Positions 41,584 to 49,832 of a stretch of 64,000 bases of DNA are shown here, one piece after another. A program made the position numbers and the translations under genes. The notes below the pieces were generated by a model. That model worked only from the letters and a program-made list of their open reading frames with translations, was not told where the DNA came from and made no database searches. The DNA is from Fimbriimonadaceae bacterium (GTDB lineage: Bacteria; Armatimonadota; Fimbriimonadia; Fimbriimonadales; Fimbriimonadaceae): the NCBI GenBank assembly GCA_022843485.1, contig JALHNM010000001.1, forward strand, positions 186,001 through 250,000, in the 5' to 3' direction. Within the stretch, counting starts at the first letter, position 1. Each line of letters opens with the position of its first letter.

Positions 41584-42986
41584 TTCTGCAACGCTTCTAC
41601 CATGAGGGGCTCGCCCACGCGAGCTACCTCGTCGGGTGCCCTGGTGCGGGCGAAGCGGTCGTGATCGACCCGAACCGCGACATCGAGCCCTACATCGCCG
41701 CCGCAGCCAAGGAGGGTATGCGGATCGTTGCGGCCGCCGACACGCACATCCACGCCGACTACATCTCGGGGGTACGGGAGCTCAGCCATGCGACGGGCGC
41801 CACAATGATCCTCTCGGACGAAGGGGGCACCGACTGGAAGTACGCCTTCGCCGATGACCCGCTCGCCCGACTCGTAAGGGACGGCGACACATTCCGAGTG
41901 GGCCGGGTGCGCTTTGATGTGGTCAAGACCGAGGGCCACACACCAGAACATATCGCGTTCGTCGTCACAGACGAGGCGGCTTCCTGCGAACCCCTCGGCG
42001 CCTTCACCGGCGACTTCCTGTTCGTAGGCGACGTGGGCCGCCCGGACCTCCTGGAGCAGGCGGCCGGAGTCGTCGGCACTCAGGAGCCAGGGGCCCGGGC
42101 ACTGTTCCGATCGCTTAACCTTTGGAGGTCCTATCCTGACCATCTCCTGATCTGGCCCGCCCACGGTGCCGGCTCGGCGTGTGGCAAGAGCCTCGGCGGC
42201 GTACCCGTGAGTTCGCTCGGCTACGAGCGTGCCACGAACTGGGGGCTTCGCACCGACGATGAAGAAATGTTCGTGGCGGAAGTCTTGTCCGGACAACCCG
42301 AGCCCCCGGTCTACTTCAAGGAGATGAAGCGGCTGAACAAGCTCGGAGCACCCATCCTCGGGTCGATGCCGCACCCGTCCCGCCTCCAGGACCCGGAGCG
42401 CCTCCGCGAATCGATCGGGGGCGGGGCACTCGTAATCGACGTCAGGCCCGCCTCCGAATTCATACTAGGTTTGCTAGCTGGAAGCATAAACATACCTACC
42501 GGTCGGACGTTCGTCAACTGGGCTGGGTGGTTCACCCCTTACGACAAAGACGTGATGATCGTGGCGCCGGACGAAGAGGCCGCCGCGTTCGCGGCCCGCG
42601 AAATGGCGATGATCGGCCTTGACAACGTGATCGGATGGGTGGGCCCGGAGGACTTGGCCCTGGTCGGCCCGCTGGAATCGATCGAAGCCGGCTCGCCGAC
42701 CGAGGCGGGGCCCTCCGCCTTAGTGCTCGACGTTCGCGGCCGGTCGGAGCGGGAGGGCCGTAACCTTCCGTGGGCAATGCATATGCCCCTTGGTTTCCTA
42801 CCTCGCCATATCGACGAGATCCCTCGCGACCGGACTGTGCTCATCCACTGCGAGAGCGGCGGCCGAGCGGTCATCGCTGCCTCATTGCTCAGGCGGGCGG
42901 GGGTGAAGGACGTAAGGCCGATCAGGGCATCCTTTGCCGAGATCCAAGCGATCCAGTTGGCAGGCACCGGGACGCCCGGTCGCTGA
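41580..42986 (+). CDS. Metallo-beta-lactamase persulfide-dioxygenase-like protein with two rhodanese domains
   Basis: A 468-residue protein from GTG 41580 (ILQRFYHEGLAHASYLVG is the conserved N-terminus). The MBL domain keeps the three iron ligands of ETHE1-type dioxygenases: H56 (in THIHADYISG), H120 (TEGHTPEH) and D151 (FVGDVGRPD). H-x-H-x-D-Y replaces the usual H-x-H-x-D-H. Then come two rhodanese domains: the first (about 283-362) lacks the catalytic Cys (APDEEAA at the loop), the second has Cys424 (HCESGGRA). It probably oxidises persulfide to sulfite, which the upstream exporter could remove. Confidence 0.9.
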   Translation: MILQRFYHEGLAHASYLVGCPGAGEAVVIDPNRDIEPYIAAAAKEGMRIVAAADTHIHADYISGVRELSHATGATMILSDEGGTDWKYAFADDPLARLVRDGDTFRVGRVRFDVVKTEGHTPEHIAFVVTDEAASCEPLGAFTGDFLFVGDVGRPDLLEQAAGVVGTQEPGARALFRSLNLWRSYPDHLLIWPAHGAGSACGKSLGGVPVSSLGYERATNWGLRTDDEEMFVAEVLSGQPEPPVYFKEMKRLNKLGAPILGSMPHPSRLQDPERLRESIGGGALVIDVRPASEFILGLLAGSINIPTGRTFVNWAGWFTPYDKDVMIVAPDEEAAAFAAREMAMIGLDNVIGWVGPEDLALVGPLESIEAGSPTEAGPSALVLDVRGRSEREGRNLPWAMHMPLGFLPRHIDEIPRDRTVLIHCESGGRAVIAASLLRRAGVKDVRPIRASFAEIQAIQLAGTGTPGR

Positions 42987-43005
42987 GGGCCCGGCGGGGC
43001 GTCGG

Positions 43006-43011
43006 TACACT
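43006..43011 (+). promoter_or_regulatory. -10-like hexamer TACACT for tRNA-Arg
   Basis: GGTACACT ends 10 nt before the tRNA 5' end, a good distance for a tRNA promoter. No clear -35 is seen. Confidence 0.45.
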
Positions 43012-43021
43012 CCGTACCAAC

Positions 43022-43097
43022 GCCCCGGTAGCTCAGTGGATAGAGCAGCGGCCTTCTAAGCCGTTGGTCGGAGGTTCGAGTCCTCTCCGGGGCGCCA
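43022..43097 (+). tRNA. tRNA-Arg(UCU)
   Basis: A 76-nt cloverleaf: acceptor stem GCCCCGG/CCGGGGC, D arm with AGCTCAGTGGATAGAGCA-type sequence, a five-pair anticodon stem and loop with anticodon TCT at 43055-43057, a T arm with GGTTCGAGTCC, discriminator G and an encoded CCA end. It reads AGA and AGG, rare codons in this GC-rich genome. Confidence 0.97.
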
Positions 43098-43137
43098 AAA
43101 ACCGAAAGGCCCCCGCCCGGCGGGCAGAGGCCTTCGG
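43097..43137 (-). terminator. Intrinsic terminator for the PEP-CTERM gene
   Basis: On the minus strand the arms of GGCCTTCGG/CCGAAAGGCC (43129-43137 and 43102-43111, one bulge) with an inner GCCCG/CGGGC pairing are followed by a T run (plus-strand AAAAA 43097-43101). The T run touches the 3' end of the tRNA gene. Confidence 0.65.
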
Positions 43138-43154
43138 GTCAGCGGCGAACCGCC

Positions 43155-44009
43155 TTACTTGCGGCGCCGAGCGGCAAGGGCGGCGAGGCCCGCTCCGAGC
43201 GCCAGCATCGTGGCCGGCTCCGGCACCGACTTCAGCGCGACGCCGTTGAGGCCCGCGGCGTAGATCTCGGCTGCCTCTTGCGCTGTGACGACCCGGTTCC
43301 AGATACCGAGGTCGTCGATGAGCATCCCGTCGCGCCAGCCGACGTTGCCGCCGTCCGTGTAGGCCCCCGTACCGTCCTGGCCGATGTTGGTCTCGAGGCC
43401 CGCGTCCATCGTCGCGATCCCGCCCTGGGCGGCGGTGGAGTTGACCTGAGTGCCGTTGATGAACGTCACGATCTGACCGTCGCGGTCGAACGTCACGACG
43501 ACATGGGCGAAGTTGCCCGTGCTCATCGTGCCGGCCGGCCCGTCGTAGTCGCGCCGGGTGCGGCCCGCTTCGCGATAGTTCCACTGGAAGCGACCATCGC
43601 CGTCCGTCGCGAGCACATAACCGGTGTTGCTACCGCTGCTCCAGTTCTTGTTGCTGATGAATGCGGGGTCGCCGTCCCAGCTGCCGGCGCCGAACTTCGT
43701 CCAGAAGCTGAACGAGAAGTCGGTCGTGGCGCCGAAGTTGAAGTCAGCGGCCTTCCCGAGGCTGATGTAGTTGTTGTAGGTGAGGCCCTTGTCGTAGCTC
43801 ACCTTGGCGGCCATGCCGATCTGGCCCATGTCATAGGCCTCGGTGCCGCGCCACGTGCCGTTGTTCCCGCGACCCGAGCCGTCGAGGACGTTCTGGTCGA
43901 AGTCGTAGCAGCCGACGAGACCCTGAAGGCCCGACCACTGGGCCGAGACGCCGGTGAAGAGGCCGGTCGCCAGAGCGGCGACGGCCAGGATGCGAGTGCT
44001 GTTCTTCAT
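43155..44009 (-). CDS. LamG-domain PEP-CTERM sorted exoprotein
   Basis: A 284-residue secreted protein with a signal peptide (MKNSTRILAVAALATGLFTGVSA), a single LamG/concanavalin-like beta-sandwich (about 30-255; GCYDFDQNVLDGSGRGNNGTW start, NFAHVVVTFDRDGQ and IDDLGIWNRV near the end) and a classic PEP-CTERM tail SVPEPATMLALGAGLAAL plus RRRK. PEP-CTERM tails are sorted by an exosortase to the envelope, often into exopolysaccharide. No exosortase is in the window. The leader has a good Shine-Dalgarno (GGGAAAGG) 3-4 nt before the ATG, and three inverted repeats lie further upstream. Confidence 0.92.
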   Translation of the reverse strand: MKNSTRILAVAALATGLFTGVSAQWSGLQGLVGCYDFDQNVLDGSGRGNNGTWRGTEAYDMGQIGMAAKVSYDKGLTYNNYISLGKAADFNFGATTDFSFSFWTKFGAGSWDGDPAFISNKNWSSGSNTGYVLATDGDGRFQWNYREAGRTRRDYDGPAGTMSTGNFAHVVVTFDRDGQIVTFINGTQVNSTAAQGGIATMDAGLETNIGQDGTGAYTDGGNVGWRDGMLIDDLGIWNRVVTAQEAAEIYAAGLNGVALKSVPEPATMLALGAGLAALAARRRK

Positions 44010-44035
44010 GTACCTTTCCCTCTGAATCCATGAGC

Positions 44036-44052
44036 GGAACCCAACTGGTTCC
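44036..44052. repeat. Inverted repeat GGAACC-caact-GGTTCC
   Basis: Perfect 6-base arms with a 5-base spacer lie 26 bp upstream of the PEP-CTERM start. It lies in the predicted 5' leader. Confidence 0.45.
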
Positions 44053-44057
44053 GACCG

Positions 44058-44075
44058 GGCGCACGAGACTGCGCC
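44058..44075. repeat. Inverted repeat GGCGCA-cgagac-TGCGCC
   Basis: Perfect 6-base arms with a 6-base spacer, the second of three inverted repeats in the 172-bp spacer between the PEP-CTERM and TauE/SafE genes. Confidence 0.45.
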
Positions 44076-44094
44076 TCCCCGAATCGTGAAACGG

Positions 44095-44108
44095 GCAGGT
44101 TAACCTGC
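44095..44108. promoter_or_regulatory. Perfect 14-bp palindrome GCAGGTTAACCTGC
   Basis: An uninterrupted palindrome of 14 bp, too tight for an RNA hairpin and so more likely a binding site for a dimeric regulator. It sits in the middle of the divergent spacer and could control either gene. Confidence 0.5.
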
Positions 44109-44181
44109 GGTTAAGTCTTGGGGAAATGTACAAGAACCCCTATTCTTACTGGGCGAGGCGCTCCCGGGGTAAACCCCCGTC

Positions 44182-44952
44182 GTGGCCCCTGCGTTCGAAT
44201 CCCCGACCGGCTTGGCCGCCCTCTTCCTTGCGGGGGCCGTCGCCTCGGCCGTGAACGCGATCGCGGGCGGGGGGTCGCTCGTGTCGTTCCCGGCGCTGAT
44301 CGGTCTCGGCATGCCCGAGCTCCCCGCCAACGCGACGAACTCGGTCGCCCTCTGGCCGGGGTCGATGGCGAGCGCGATCGGCTTCCTCGGCCTGTTCGAC
44401 CGCGTGAAGGGCCACCTGAAGACCCTCATCGCCCCCACCATCGCCGGTTCCGTCCTCGGGGCATGGCTCTTGGTCACGACCCCGGGAGCCGTGTTTCGAC
44501 TCCTGGTGCCCTGGCTTGTCTTGGGGGCCGTACTCCTCTTGCTGGCTCAGCCCTGGATAAGGGCTAAGGCTACGGCGGGATCGCGTCGCGGGACGGTCTG
44601 GGGCGGAGCAGTCCTTCAGTTCTTCGTAAGCGTCTACGGTGGTTACTTCGGCGCAGGCATGGGGATCATGATGCTAGCAGTGATCGGACTGATTGGCGAC
44701 CATGACTTGCACGAGATGAACGCCCTTAAGAACTGGCTTGCTGTGATCATAAACGTGGCCGCCTCGTCGATGTTCATCGTCCAGGGCCTGGTGGTCTGGG
44801 GGCCGTGCCTCGCGCTACTTGCCGGCGCCGTTCTTGGGGGGTACGCCTCCGCTCGGCTGAGTCAGAAGGTCGCCTCCGACACCTTGCGCAGATGGGTTGT
44901 AGGATATGGGTTTCTGATGGCGGGTTGGTTCTTCTGGCGAGCCTACGCTTAA
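44182..44952 (+). CDS. TauE/SafE sulfite exporter family permease, copy 2
   Basis: A 256-residue membrane protein from GTG 44182 with about eight hydrophobic segments. Family repeats are seen: AVASAVNAIAGGGSLVSFPALI in the first half and VSVYGGYFGAGMGIMMLAVIGLIG in the second. It differs from copy 1 at 40223 throughout, so it is not a recent duplicate. Substrate is not known. No sulfur gene is beside it. The stop is 3 bp from the stop of the convergent ABC fusion gene. Confidence 0.87.
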   Translation: MAPAFESPTGLAALFLAGAVASAVNAIAGGGSLVSFPALIGLGMPELPANATNSVALWPGSMASAIGFLGLFDRVKGHLKTLIAPTIAGSVLGAWLLVTTPGAVFRLLVPWLVLGAVLLLLAQPWIRAKATAGSRRGTVWGGAVLQFFVSVYGGYFGAGMGIMMLAVIGLIGDHDLHEMNALKNWLAVIINVAASSMFIVQGLVVWGPCLALLAGAVLGGYASARLSQKVASDTLRRWVVGYGFLMAGWFFWRAYA

Positions 44953-44955
44953 CGG

Positions 44956-47385
44956 TCACACCTTCGCGGTCGTGAACGTCATACCCATGAGCGAACGGAT
45001 TTGGATGACCGTGAACCCGATGAGGATCGCTCCCATGACCCATGCCGCGGCGGTCGCATACCCAAACTTGAGGAACATAAATGCGTTCTGCCAGACTTCG
45101 AGGCCGATCGTGTGCGTCGCGTAGAGCGGGCCGCCACCGGTCAGGACGAACACGTTCTCCATCGCCTTGAAGCCTCCGATGAACACTCCGAGAAGGTTGA
45201 TGAGCATGAGTGGCCTGAGGCCAGGGAGCGTTATCTTGGTGACCTTTCGCCACCAGCCGGCCCCGTCGAGGTCAGCCGCCTCGTAGCGCTCTTCCGGGAT
45301 GTTCTTTAGGGCCGCAAGATAGAGGATAGAACCAGGGCCCGCCCCCGCCCAAACCCCAGGTAACACGACGGCGAGAAGCGCCAACCTTGGGTCTCCGAGC
45401 CAATCGTTGGCCGCCGTCAGTTGCGGCCCCTGGAACACTTTAAAGATCGGGTTGATCACGCCGACCAGGGGTGCGACCAGTGTATTGAGGACACCTTCTT
45501 CAGACTTATCGTAGAACTGTCTCCACATGAACGCGATCACGATCGGCGATGTCATCGCCGGAAGGTAGAACAAGGTGCGGAAGAGGAGCTTCCAGCGCGG
45601 GATTTCGTTGAGGGCGAGCGCTAGAGCGATAGGGATCAAGAAACCGATAAGGATCGAGAGCCCGACGTACAAGAACGAGTTGGCGAGGGCTTTATAGAAC
45701 ACCGGTTGGGTGAACACGGCGATGAAGTTATCGAACTCCACCCACTGCGGGGGCTGCATGATTCGGTAGTCCTGAAACGCGATCTGCAATCCTTTGCCCA
45801 AGGGGTAGTAAGCCCACACGAGGATGCTCGCCACGGCTGGCACGAGGCACGCAAGTCCGAACCAGGGCAGAAGACCTCGCCTCCGGTTCACACCGGATGC
45901 CTCGCGCCGTTTACGCCACACCTTGCGAGTCGCGGAGGCACAGACCCCGAGGACCACCGCGACCAGCCCAGAGAAAACCCATACGGCGACAGCCCGTTTC
46001 TGGCGTTTCTCTTCGGCGGGGATAAAGCCGAGGAGCTTCTGGTTCATCTCGGCCTCTACGTCTCTTAGTATCTCGATCGAAGGCGTGTCTTCGAGCCGCG
46101 CTCGGTCGAGGGCGCTGTCCAGGACGACGTAGACCTGCTGAGAGTTCCGCCCGTAAGGCTCGGGACGGCCGCGCTCGAACAGCCTCTCGCTCGCTCGAAC
46201 GTAGTTCGGATCGACCGACGCGGCAAGATCGGCGTAGCCGTATCGCTTAAGGAGGACAGGGTTCACGAGGCCCGCCAAGCCTAGGTCGACGAGCCGTTCG
46301 GTCTGGACGCGGGCCGCTTCTTGGCTCACGAAGAACGTGATAAACCTCCAGCACGCCTCGAGCTTCCTCGGGTCGGTGACTTGGCTATTCACTGCCCACA
46401 TGCCCGCGTTTATCTCGTTCGCCGAACCACCTGGCCCGGCCGGCATTGCCGCGATACCGATGACGCTCGGGTTGAGGTCAGAGATACTCAGCATCACATC
46501 GTTCGTGTAGGAGAACCACATGCTGACGCGGCCCTCAGCGACGTCGCGGTTCCACTGGGCGCTGATCCCGGCGATGGGTCCGTACCGCTTCCCATCCGCG
46601 CCCGTCCAGGTCTCTCGTGTCAACCTTCGAAAGAAATCGAGGGCTTGAGCCGCTTCGGACGAAGCCACGACCGAACGTGCGTAGCCGCCATCGGCGGGTA
46701 CCAGCACCTCGCCCCCGGCTTGCCAAACGAAGTTCGTCCACCAGTAGGCCTTACTCCCGAGCCCCGCACCGAAGACAAAGCCGTTCCGACCGGGACTGGA
46801 CTCAACGAGACGCTGCCCATAGCGATAGAACTCCTCCCAGGTGCGCGGTGGTCGGTTAGGATCTAGACCCGCCTCCTGAAAGTGGTCTTTTCGATAGTAA
46901 AGGGCCTGGGCGACTTGATAGAACGGGAGAGCATAAAGGTTCCCATCAAACGTTCGCAAAACACGAAGGATCTCTGGGTGTACGCGCTCCAACGATTCTG
47001 GATGCCGGGCGACGAAGTCGTCCAATGGGCGACAAAACCCCTGTTCGATGTAGCTAAAGTACTGGCGAAAGTTGACGTAGAAGACGTCCGGTGCCGTATC
47101 GCCGGCCATCGACATGAGGAAGTTAGCCTCGGCCTGGTCGCCGCGTAGCTCCAAACCGCCTGCGTTAACGACCTGGACATCCGGGTTCGCCCGGTGGAAG
47201 GCGTCGAACACGGCCCGGCGAGTGAGGTCCCGCGGGCTCGTCGCCTCCTTCGCTGGGATGCCCTGCGCGGGGCCCGCCATCATGCGGATCACGACCGGCT
47301 CCGTCGCCCCGGCCCATGACCCGAAGAGCCCCAGCAGAAAGACCAGGAACAGCTTCGCCGCGCGGCTCACCACGCCTCGCATCAT
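44956..47385 (-). CDS. Fused ABC-transporter solute-binding protein and MalF-type permease
   Basis: An 809-residue single polypeptide from ATG 47385 (ATG 47382 also possible). After a signal segment (about 6-26), residues about 30-445 form a sugar-type extracellular solute-binding protein (family 1: [28 protein letters not shown], then [19 protein letters not shown]). A membrane helix at 465-485 and a basic linker lead to a MalF-type permease domain (about 505-809) with the EAA loop starting at residue 702 ([21 protein letters not shown]). It has no MalG or ATPase partner nearby. It would capture a carbohydrate and pass it through a hetero-oligomeric pore. The upstream open frame to 47658 runs into recA and is not coding. 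Confidence 0.9.
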   Translation of the reverse strand: MMRGVVSRAAKLFLVFLLGLFGSWAGATEPVVIRMMAGPAQGIPAKEATSPRDLTRRAVFDAFHRANPDVQVVNAGGLELRGDQAEANFLMSMAGDTAPDVFYVNFRQYFSYIEQGFCRPLDDFVARHPESLERVHPEILRVLRTFDGNLYALPFYQVAQALYYRKDHFQEAGLDPNRPPRTWEEFYRYGQRLVESSPGRNGFVFGAGLGSKAYWWTNFVWQAGGEVLVPADGGYARSVVASSEAAQALDFFRRLTRETWTGADGKRYGPIAGISAQWNRDVAEGRVSMWFSYTNDVMLSISDLNPSVIGIAAMPAGPGGSANEINAGMWAVNSQVTDPRKLEACWRFITFFVSQEAARVQTERLVDLGLAGLVNPVLLKRYGYADLAASVDPNYVRASERLFERGRPEPYGRNSQQVYVVLDSALDRARLEDTPSIEILRDVEAEMNQKLLGFIPAEEKRQKRAVAVWVFSGLVAVVLGVCASATRKVWRKRREASGVNRRRGLLPWFGLACLVPAVASILVWAYYPLGKGLQIAFQDYRIMQPPQWVEFDNFIAVFTQPVFYKALANSFLYVGLSILIGFLIPIALALALNEIPRWKLLFRTLFYLPAMTSPIVIAFMWRQFYDKSEEGVLNTLVAPLVGVINPIFKVFQGPQLTAANDWLGDPRLALLAVVLPGVWAGAGPGSILYLAALKNIPEERYEAADLDGAGWWRKVTKITLPGLRPLMLINLLGVFIGGFKAMENVFVLTGGGPLYATHTIGLEVWQNAFMFLKFGYATAAAWVMGAILIGFTVIQIRSLMGMTFTTAKV

Positions 47386-47426
47386 ACTTCTTGCCGGGGG
47401 ACTAGCAGAACCCGCGGTGAATTGTG

Positions 47427-47432
47427 TATACT
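47427..47432 (+). promoter_or_regulatory. -10 element TATACT for recA
   Basis: TGTGTATACT (extended -10 style TG-n-TATACT) lies 26 nt before ATG 47459. A purine-rich GAGAAGGG (47443-47450) gives a normal Shine-Dalgarno, so recA is not leaderless. No LexA-type box is seen. Confidence 0.55.
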
Positions 47433-47458
47433 CCTGTCCACCGAGAAGGGACACGACG

Positions 47459-48502
47459 ATGGCACACGAACGAGGGGGATCGGCCGAACGGGACAGGGCG
47501 CTTGAACTCGCGCTCCAACAGATCGAGAAGAGCTTTGGCAAGGGCTCGGTGATGCGCCTGGGCGAGGGAAGCTCGGAGGTCATCGAAGCGATCCCGACCG
47601 GCTCCCTGGCCCTAGACGTCGCCCTCGGGGCCGGCGGGGTTCCCAGGGGCAAAATCACCGAGATCTACGGCTCCGAGTCCAGCGGCAAGACGACGATTGC
47701 ACTGCACTGCGTCGCCGAGGCGCAGAAGTCGGGCGGTCTCGCCCTCTACGTCGATGCGGAGCACGCACTCGACACCGAGTACGCCAAAGCCTTGGGCGTG
47801 GACGTCGACCGGCTCTACGTCTCCCAGCCGACCACCGGCGAAGAGGCCCTCGAGATCATGGACAGCATGATCCGGAGCGGGGCGATGGACATCGTCGTGC
47901 TCGACTCGGTCGCGGCGCTCGTACCGAAGAGCGAAATCGACGGGGACATGGGCGACGCCCACGTCGGCCTGCAGGCCCGGATGATGTCCCAGGCCCTACG
48001 CAAGCTCGGCGGCTCGCTGAACAAGACCAAGACCGCCGCGATCTTCATCAACCAGATCCGCGAGAAGATCGGCGTCATGTTCGGCAACCCAGAGACCACC
48101 CCCGGCGGCCGGGCGCTGAAGTTCTGGGCGAGCGTACGGCTGGAAGTCCGCCGCGGCGAGCTTCTCAAGGACGGCGCAGACACGTTCGGGGCTCGGACGA
48201 AGGTCAAGGTCGTCAAGAACAAGACGGCCCCGCCCTTCAAGCAGGCCGAGTTCGACATGATCTTCGGCAAGGGGATCAGCCGCCCGGGCGAGATTCTCGA
48301 TATCGCGGTCGAAAAGAGCATCGTCTCGAAGGCTGGAACCTACTATAACTACGGGGACACCCGGCTCGGACAGGGTCGCGACAACGCCAAGGGGTTCCTT
48401 GAGGCGAATCCCGAGGTGATGGCCGAGATCGATGCCAAGCTGCGCGAACTGATGTCGCCGCCCAAGGCCAACCCGGTCGCCTTGGCCGCCGTCGAGGGCT
48501 AG
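47459..48502 (+). CDS. recA: Recombinase RecA
   Basis: RecA forms the strand-exchange filament for homologous recombination and cleaves LexA-type repressors. The 347-residue product has Walker [10 protein letters not shown] (66-74), the family hallmark [14 protein letters not shown] and the usual L2-region [20 protein letters not shown]. It starts at ATG 47459 behind a good Shine-Dalgarno. The C-terminus is short and only weakly acidic. recX follows after 13 bp. Confidence 0.99.
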   Translation: MAHERGGSAERDRALELALQQIEKSFGKGSVMRLGEGSSEVIEAIPTGSLALDVALGAGGVPRGKITEIYGSESSGKTTIALHCVAEAQKSGGLALYVDAEHALDTEYAKALGVDVDRLYVSQPTTGEEALEIMDSMIRSGAMDIVVLDSVAALVPKSEIDGDMGDAHVGLQARMMSQALRKLGGSLNKTKTAAIFINQIREKIGVMFGNPETTPGGRALKFWASVRLEVRRGELLKDGADTFGARTKVKVVKNKTAPPFKQAEFDMIFGKGISRPGEILDIAVEKSIVSKAGTYYNYGDTRLGQGRDNAKGFLEANPEVMAEIDAKLRELMSPPKANPVALAAVEG

Positions 48503-48515
48503 GGGGCCAAGCCGC

Positions 48516-48992
48516 ATGGCGGCCCCCCCGCCCCCGCCGAGAGAGCCGCGGACCGTCGCGATGGGGTACGCGCTGGACTACCTGCGCCGGGCCGAGCGGA
48601 CGGAGGCCGAGCTCCGCCGCCACCTGGCTCGCAAGGGTGTGGCGGACGATACGGCCGAGTCCGTGGTCGCCGACCTCAAGTTCCAGCGCTACCTCGACGA
48701 CTCCCGACTCGCCGAGCGCGAGACTGAGCTCGCCCAGACGCTCCGGCTGGAGGGGCGCCTCAAGGCCCAGGCCCGCCTCGAGCGGCGGGGCGCCGAAGAC
48801 GCCGCCGTCGAGTCCGCCCTGACCCAGTACACCGAGGCCGACGAACGGGGCCTCGCTGAGGGCCTCCTCCGCAAGCGCTTCTCCTCCGACGACGACCCAG
48901 CGAAGGCGGCCCGCTACCTCGTCGCGAAGGGGTTCGGCGAGGAGGCCGTTCGGGGGGCGCTCGACGCCGTCTTCCCCGGGTGGGACGGTTGA
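48516..48992 (+). CDS. recX: RecA regulatory protein RecX
   Basis: RecX binds the RecA filament and modulates its activity. The 158-residue all-helical protein has the three-helix RecX repeats: LDYLRRAERTEAELRRHLARKG, then VVADLKFQRYLDDSRLAER and AARYLVAKGFGEEAVRGAL. Position directly after recA, on a shared transcript, supports the call. AGGGGG (48501-48506) gives a Shine-Dalgarno 9 nt before ATG 48516. Confidence 0.93.
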   Translation: MAAPPPPPREPRTVAMGYALDYLRRAERTEAELRRHLARKGVADDTAESVVADLKFQRYLDDSRLAERETELAQTLRLEGRLKAQARLERRGAEDAAVESALTQYTEADERGLAEGLLRKRFSSDDDPAKAARYLVAKGFGEEAVRGALDAVFPGWDG

Positions 48993-49043
48993 CCGCCTCG
49001 GCCCCAGCGACCGGTACCCTGCGATCGATGCGGGGACGGCACG

Positions 49044-49829
49044 ATGGCGCCCTATAGGCTGGTCTTTTTGGGCGACATCGTCGGTCGCCCCGGCCGGGAC
49101 GCGGTCACAGCCGCCCTCCCGTGGATCCGGAGGGAGTTCGACCCCCTCTTCGTCGTCGCGAACGCCGAGAACTCAGCCGCCGGAGTCGGGGTGACACCCG
49201 AGATCGCCGACGCCCTCTACGACCAGGGTGTGGACGCGATCACGCTCGGCAACCATGCATTCAACAAACGGGAGGTCTACCGTTACCTCGAAGCGGGGCG
49301 ACCCATCGTCCGCCCTGCGAACATGGCCCCCGGCGTCCCCGGCAAGGGCATCGCCACCGTCGAGAAGGACGGCGTCCGCCTCGCCGTCCTGAACCTCTGT
49401 GGCCGGGTCTTCATGGACGGCTACGACGATCCCTTCGCCGCGGCGGACCGGATCGTCGCCCACCTCGACACGCCCCACGTCCTCATCGACTTCCACGCCG
49501 AAGCGACGAGCGAGAAAGTCGCGTTCGGCTACCACATGGACGGGCGGGCGACGGCCGTGCTGGGCACCCACACGCACGTGACGACCGCGGACGAGACAGT
49601 ACTCCCAGAGGGCACGGCGTACATCACGGACGTGGGTATGTGCGGCCCTGTGCCGAGCGTGATCGGGGTTGACAAAGATATCGTGCTTCACCGGTTCCGA
49701 ACGTCCCTTCCGGCCCGGTTCGAGGTTGCCGACGAACCTGGAGTAATCTCCGGAGTCGTCATAGACGTCGATAGAGTGACGGGGCGTGCGTCCGCCATCC
49801 AGCGGATCCGGACGCCCGCCAAGAGTTGA
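49044..49829 (+). CDS. ymdB: YmdB-type metallophosphoesterase (TIGR00282)
   Basis: A 261-residue phosphodiesterase of the YmdB group, known in Bacillus to hydrolyse 2',3'-cyclic nucleotides and affect biofilm choice. Metal ligands are visible: D11 (FLGDIVGRPG), E42/N43 (ANAENSAAG), N70/H71 (LGNHAFN), and later DFHAEATSEK and GTHTHVTTAD. It begins at ATG 49044. A TACCCT hexamer at 49015-49020 is the candidate -10. It lies between recX (51 bp) and a PKD protein (3 bp). Confidence 0.93.
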   Translation: MAPYRLVFLGDIVGRPGRDAVTAALPWIRREFDPLFVVANAENSAAGVGVTPEIADALYDQGVDAITLGNHAFNKREVYRYLEAGRPIVRPANMAPGVPGKGIATVEKDGVRLAVLNLCGRVFMDGYDDPFAAADRIVAHLDTPHVLIDFHAEATSEKVAFGYHMDGRATAVLGTHTHVTTADETVLPEGTAYITDVGMCGPVPSVIGVDKDIVLHRFRTSLPARFEVADEPGVISGVVIDVDRVTGRASAIQRIRTPAKS

Positions 49830-49832
49830 CCC

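Noticed and set aside
40223-44952. Recent duplication of TauE/SafE genes
   Set aside because: The two exporters share only family-level motifs; the sequences differ throughout and their neighbours differ.
47386-47458. LexA-type SOS box before recA
   Set aside because: Neither a CTG-N10-CAG nor a GAAC-N4-GTTC palindrome is present; only a TATACT element and a Shine-Dalgarno were seen.
47386-47658. N-terminal extension of the ABC fusion protein
   Set aside because: The extra residues overlap the recA start and show no domain or signal; ATG 47385 starts directly at a signal peptide.
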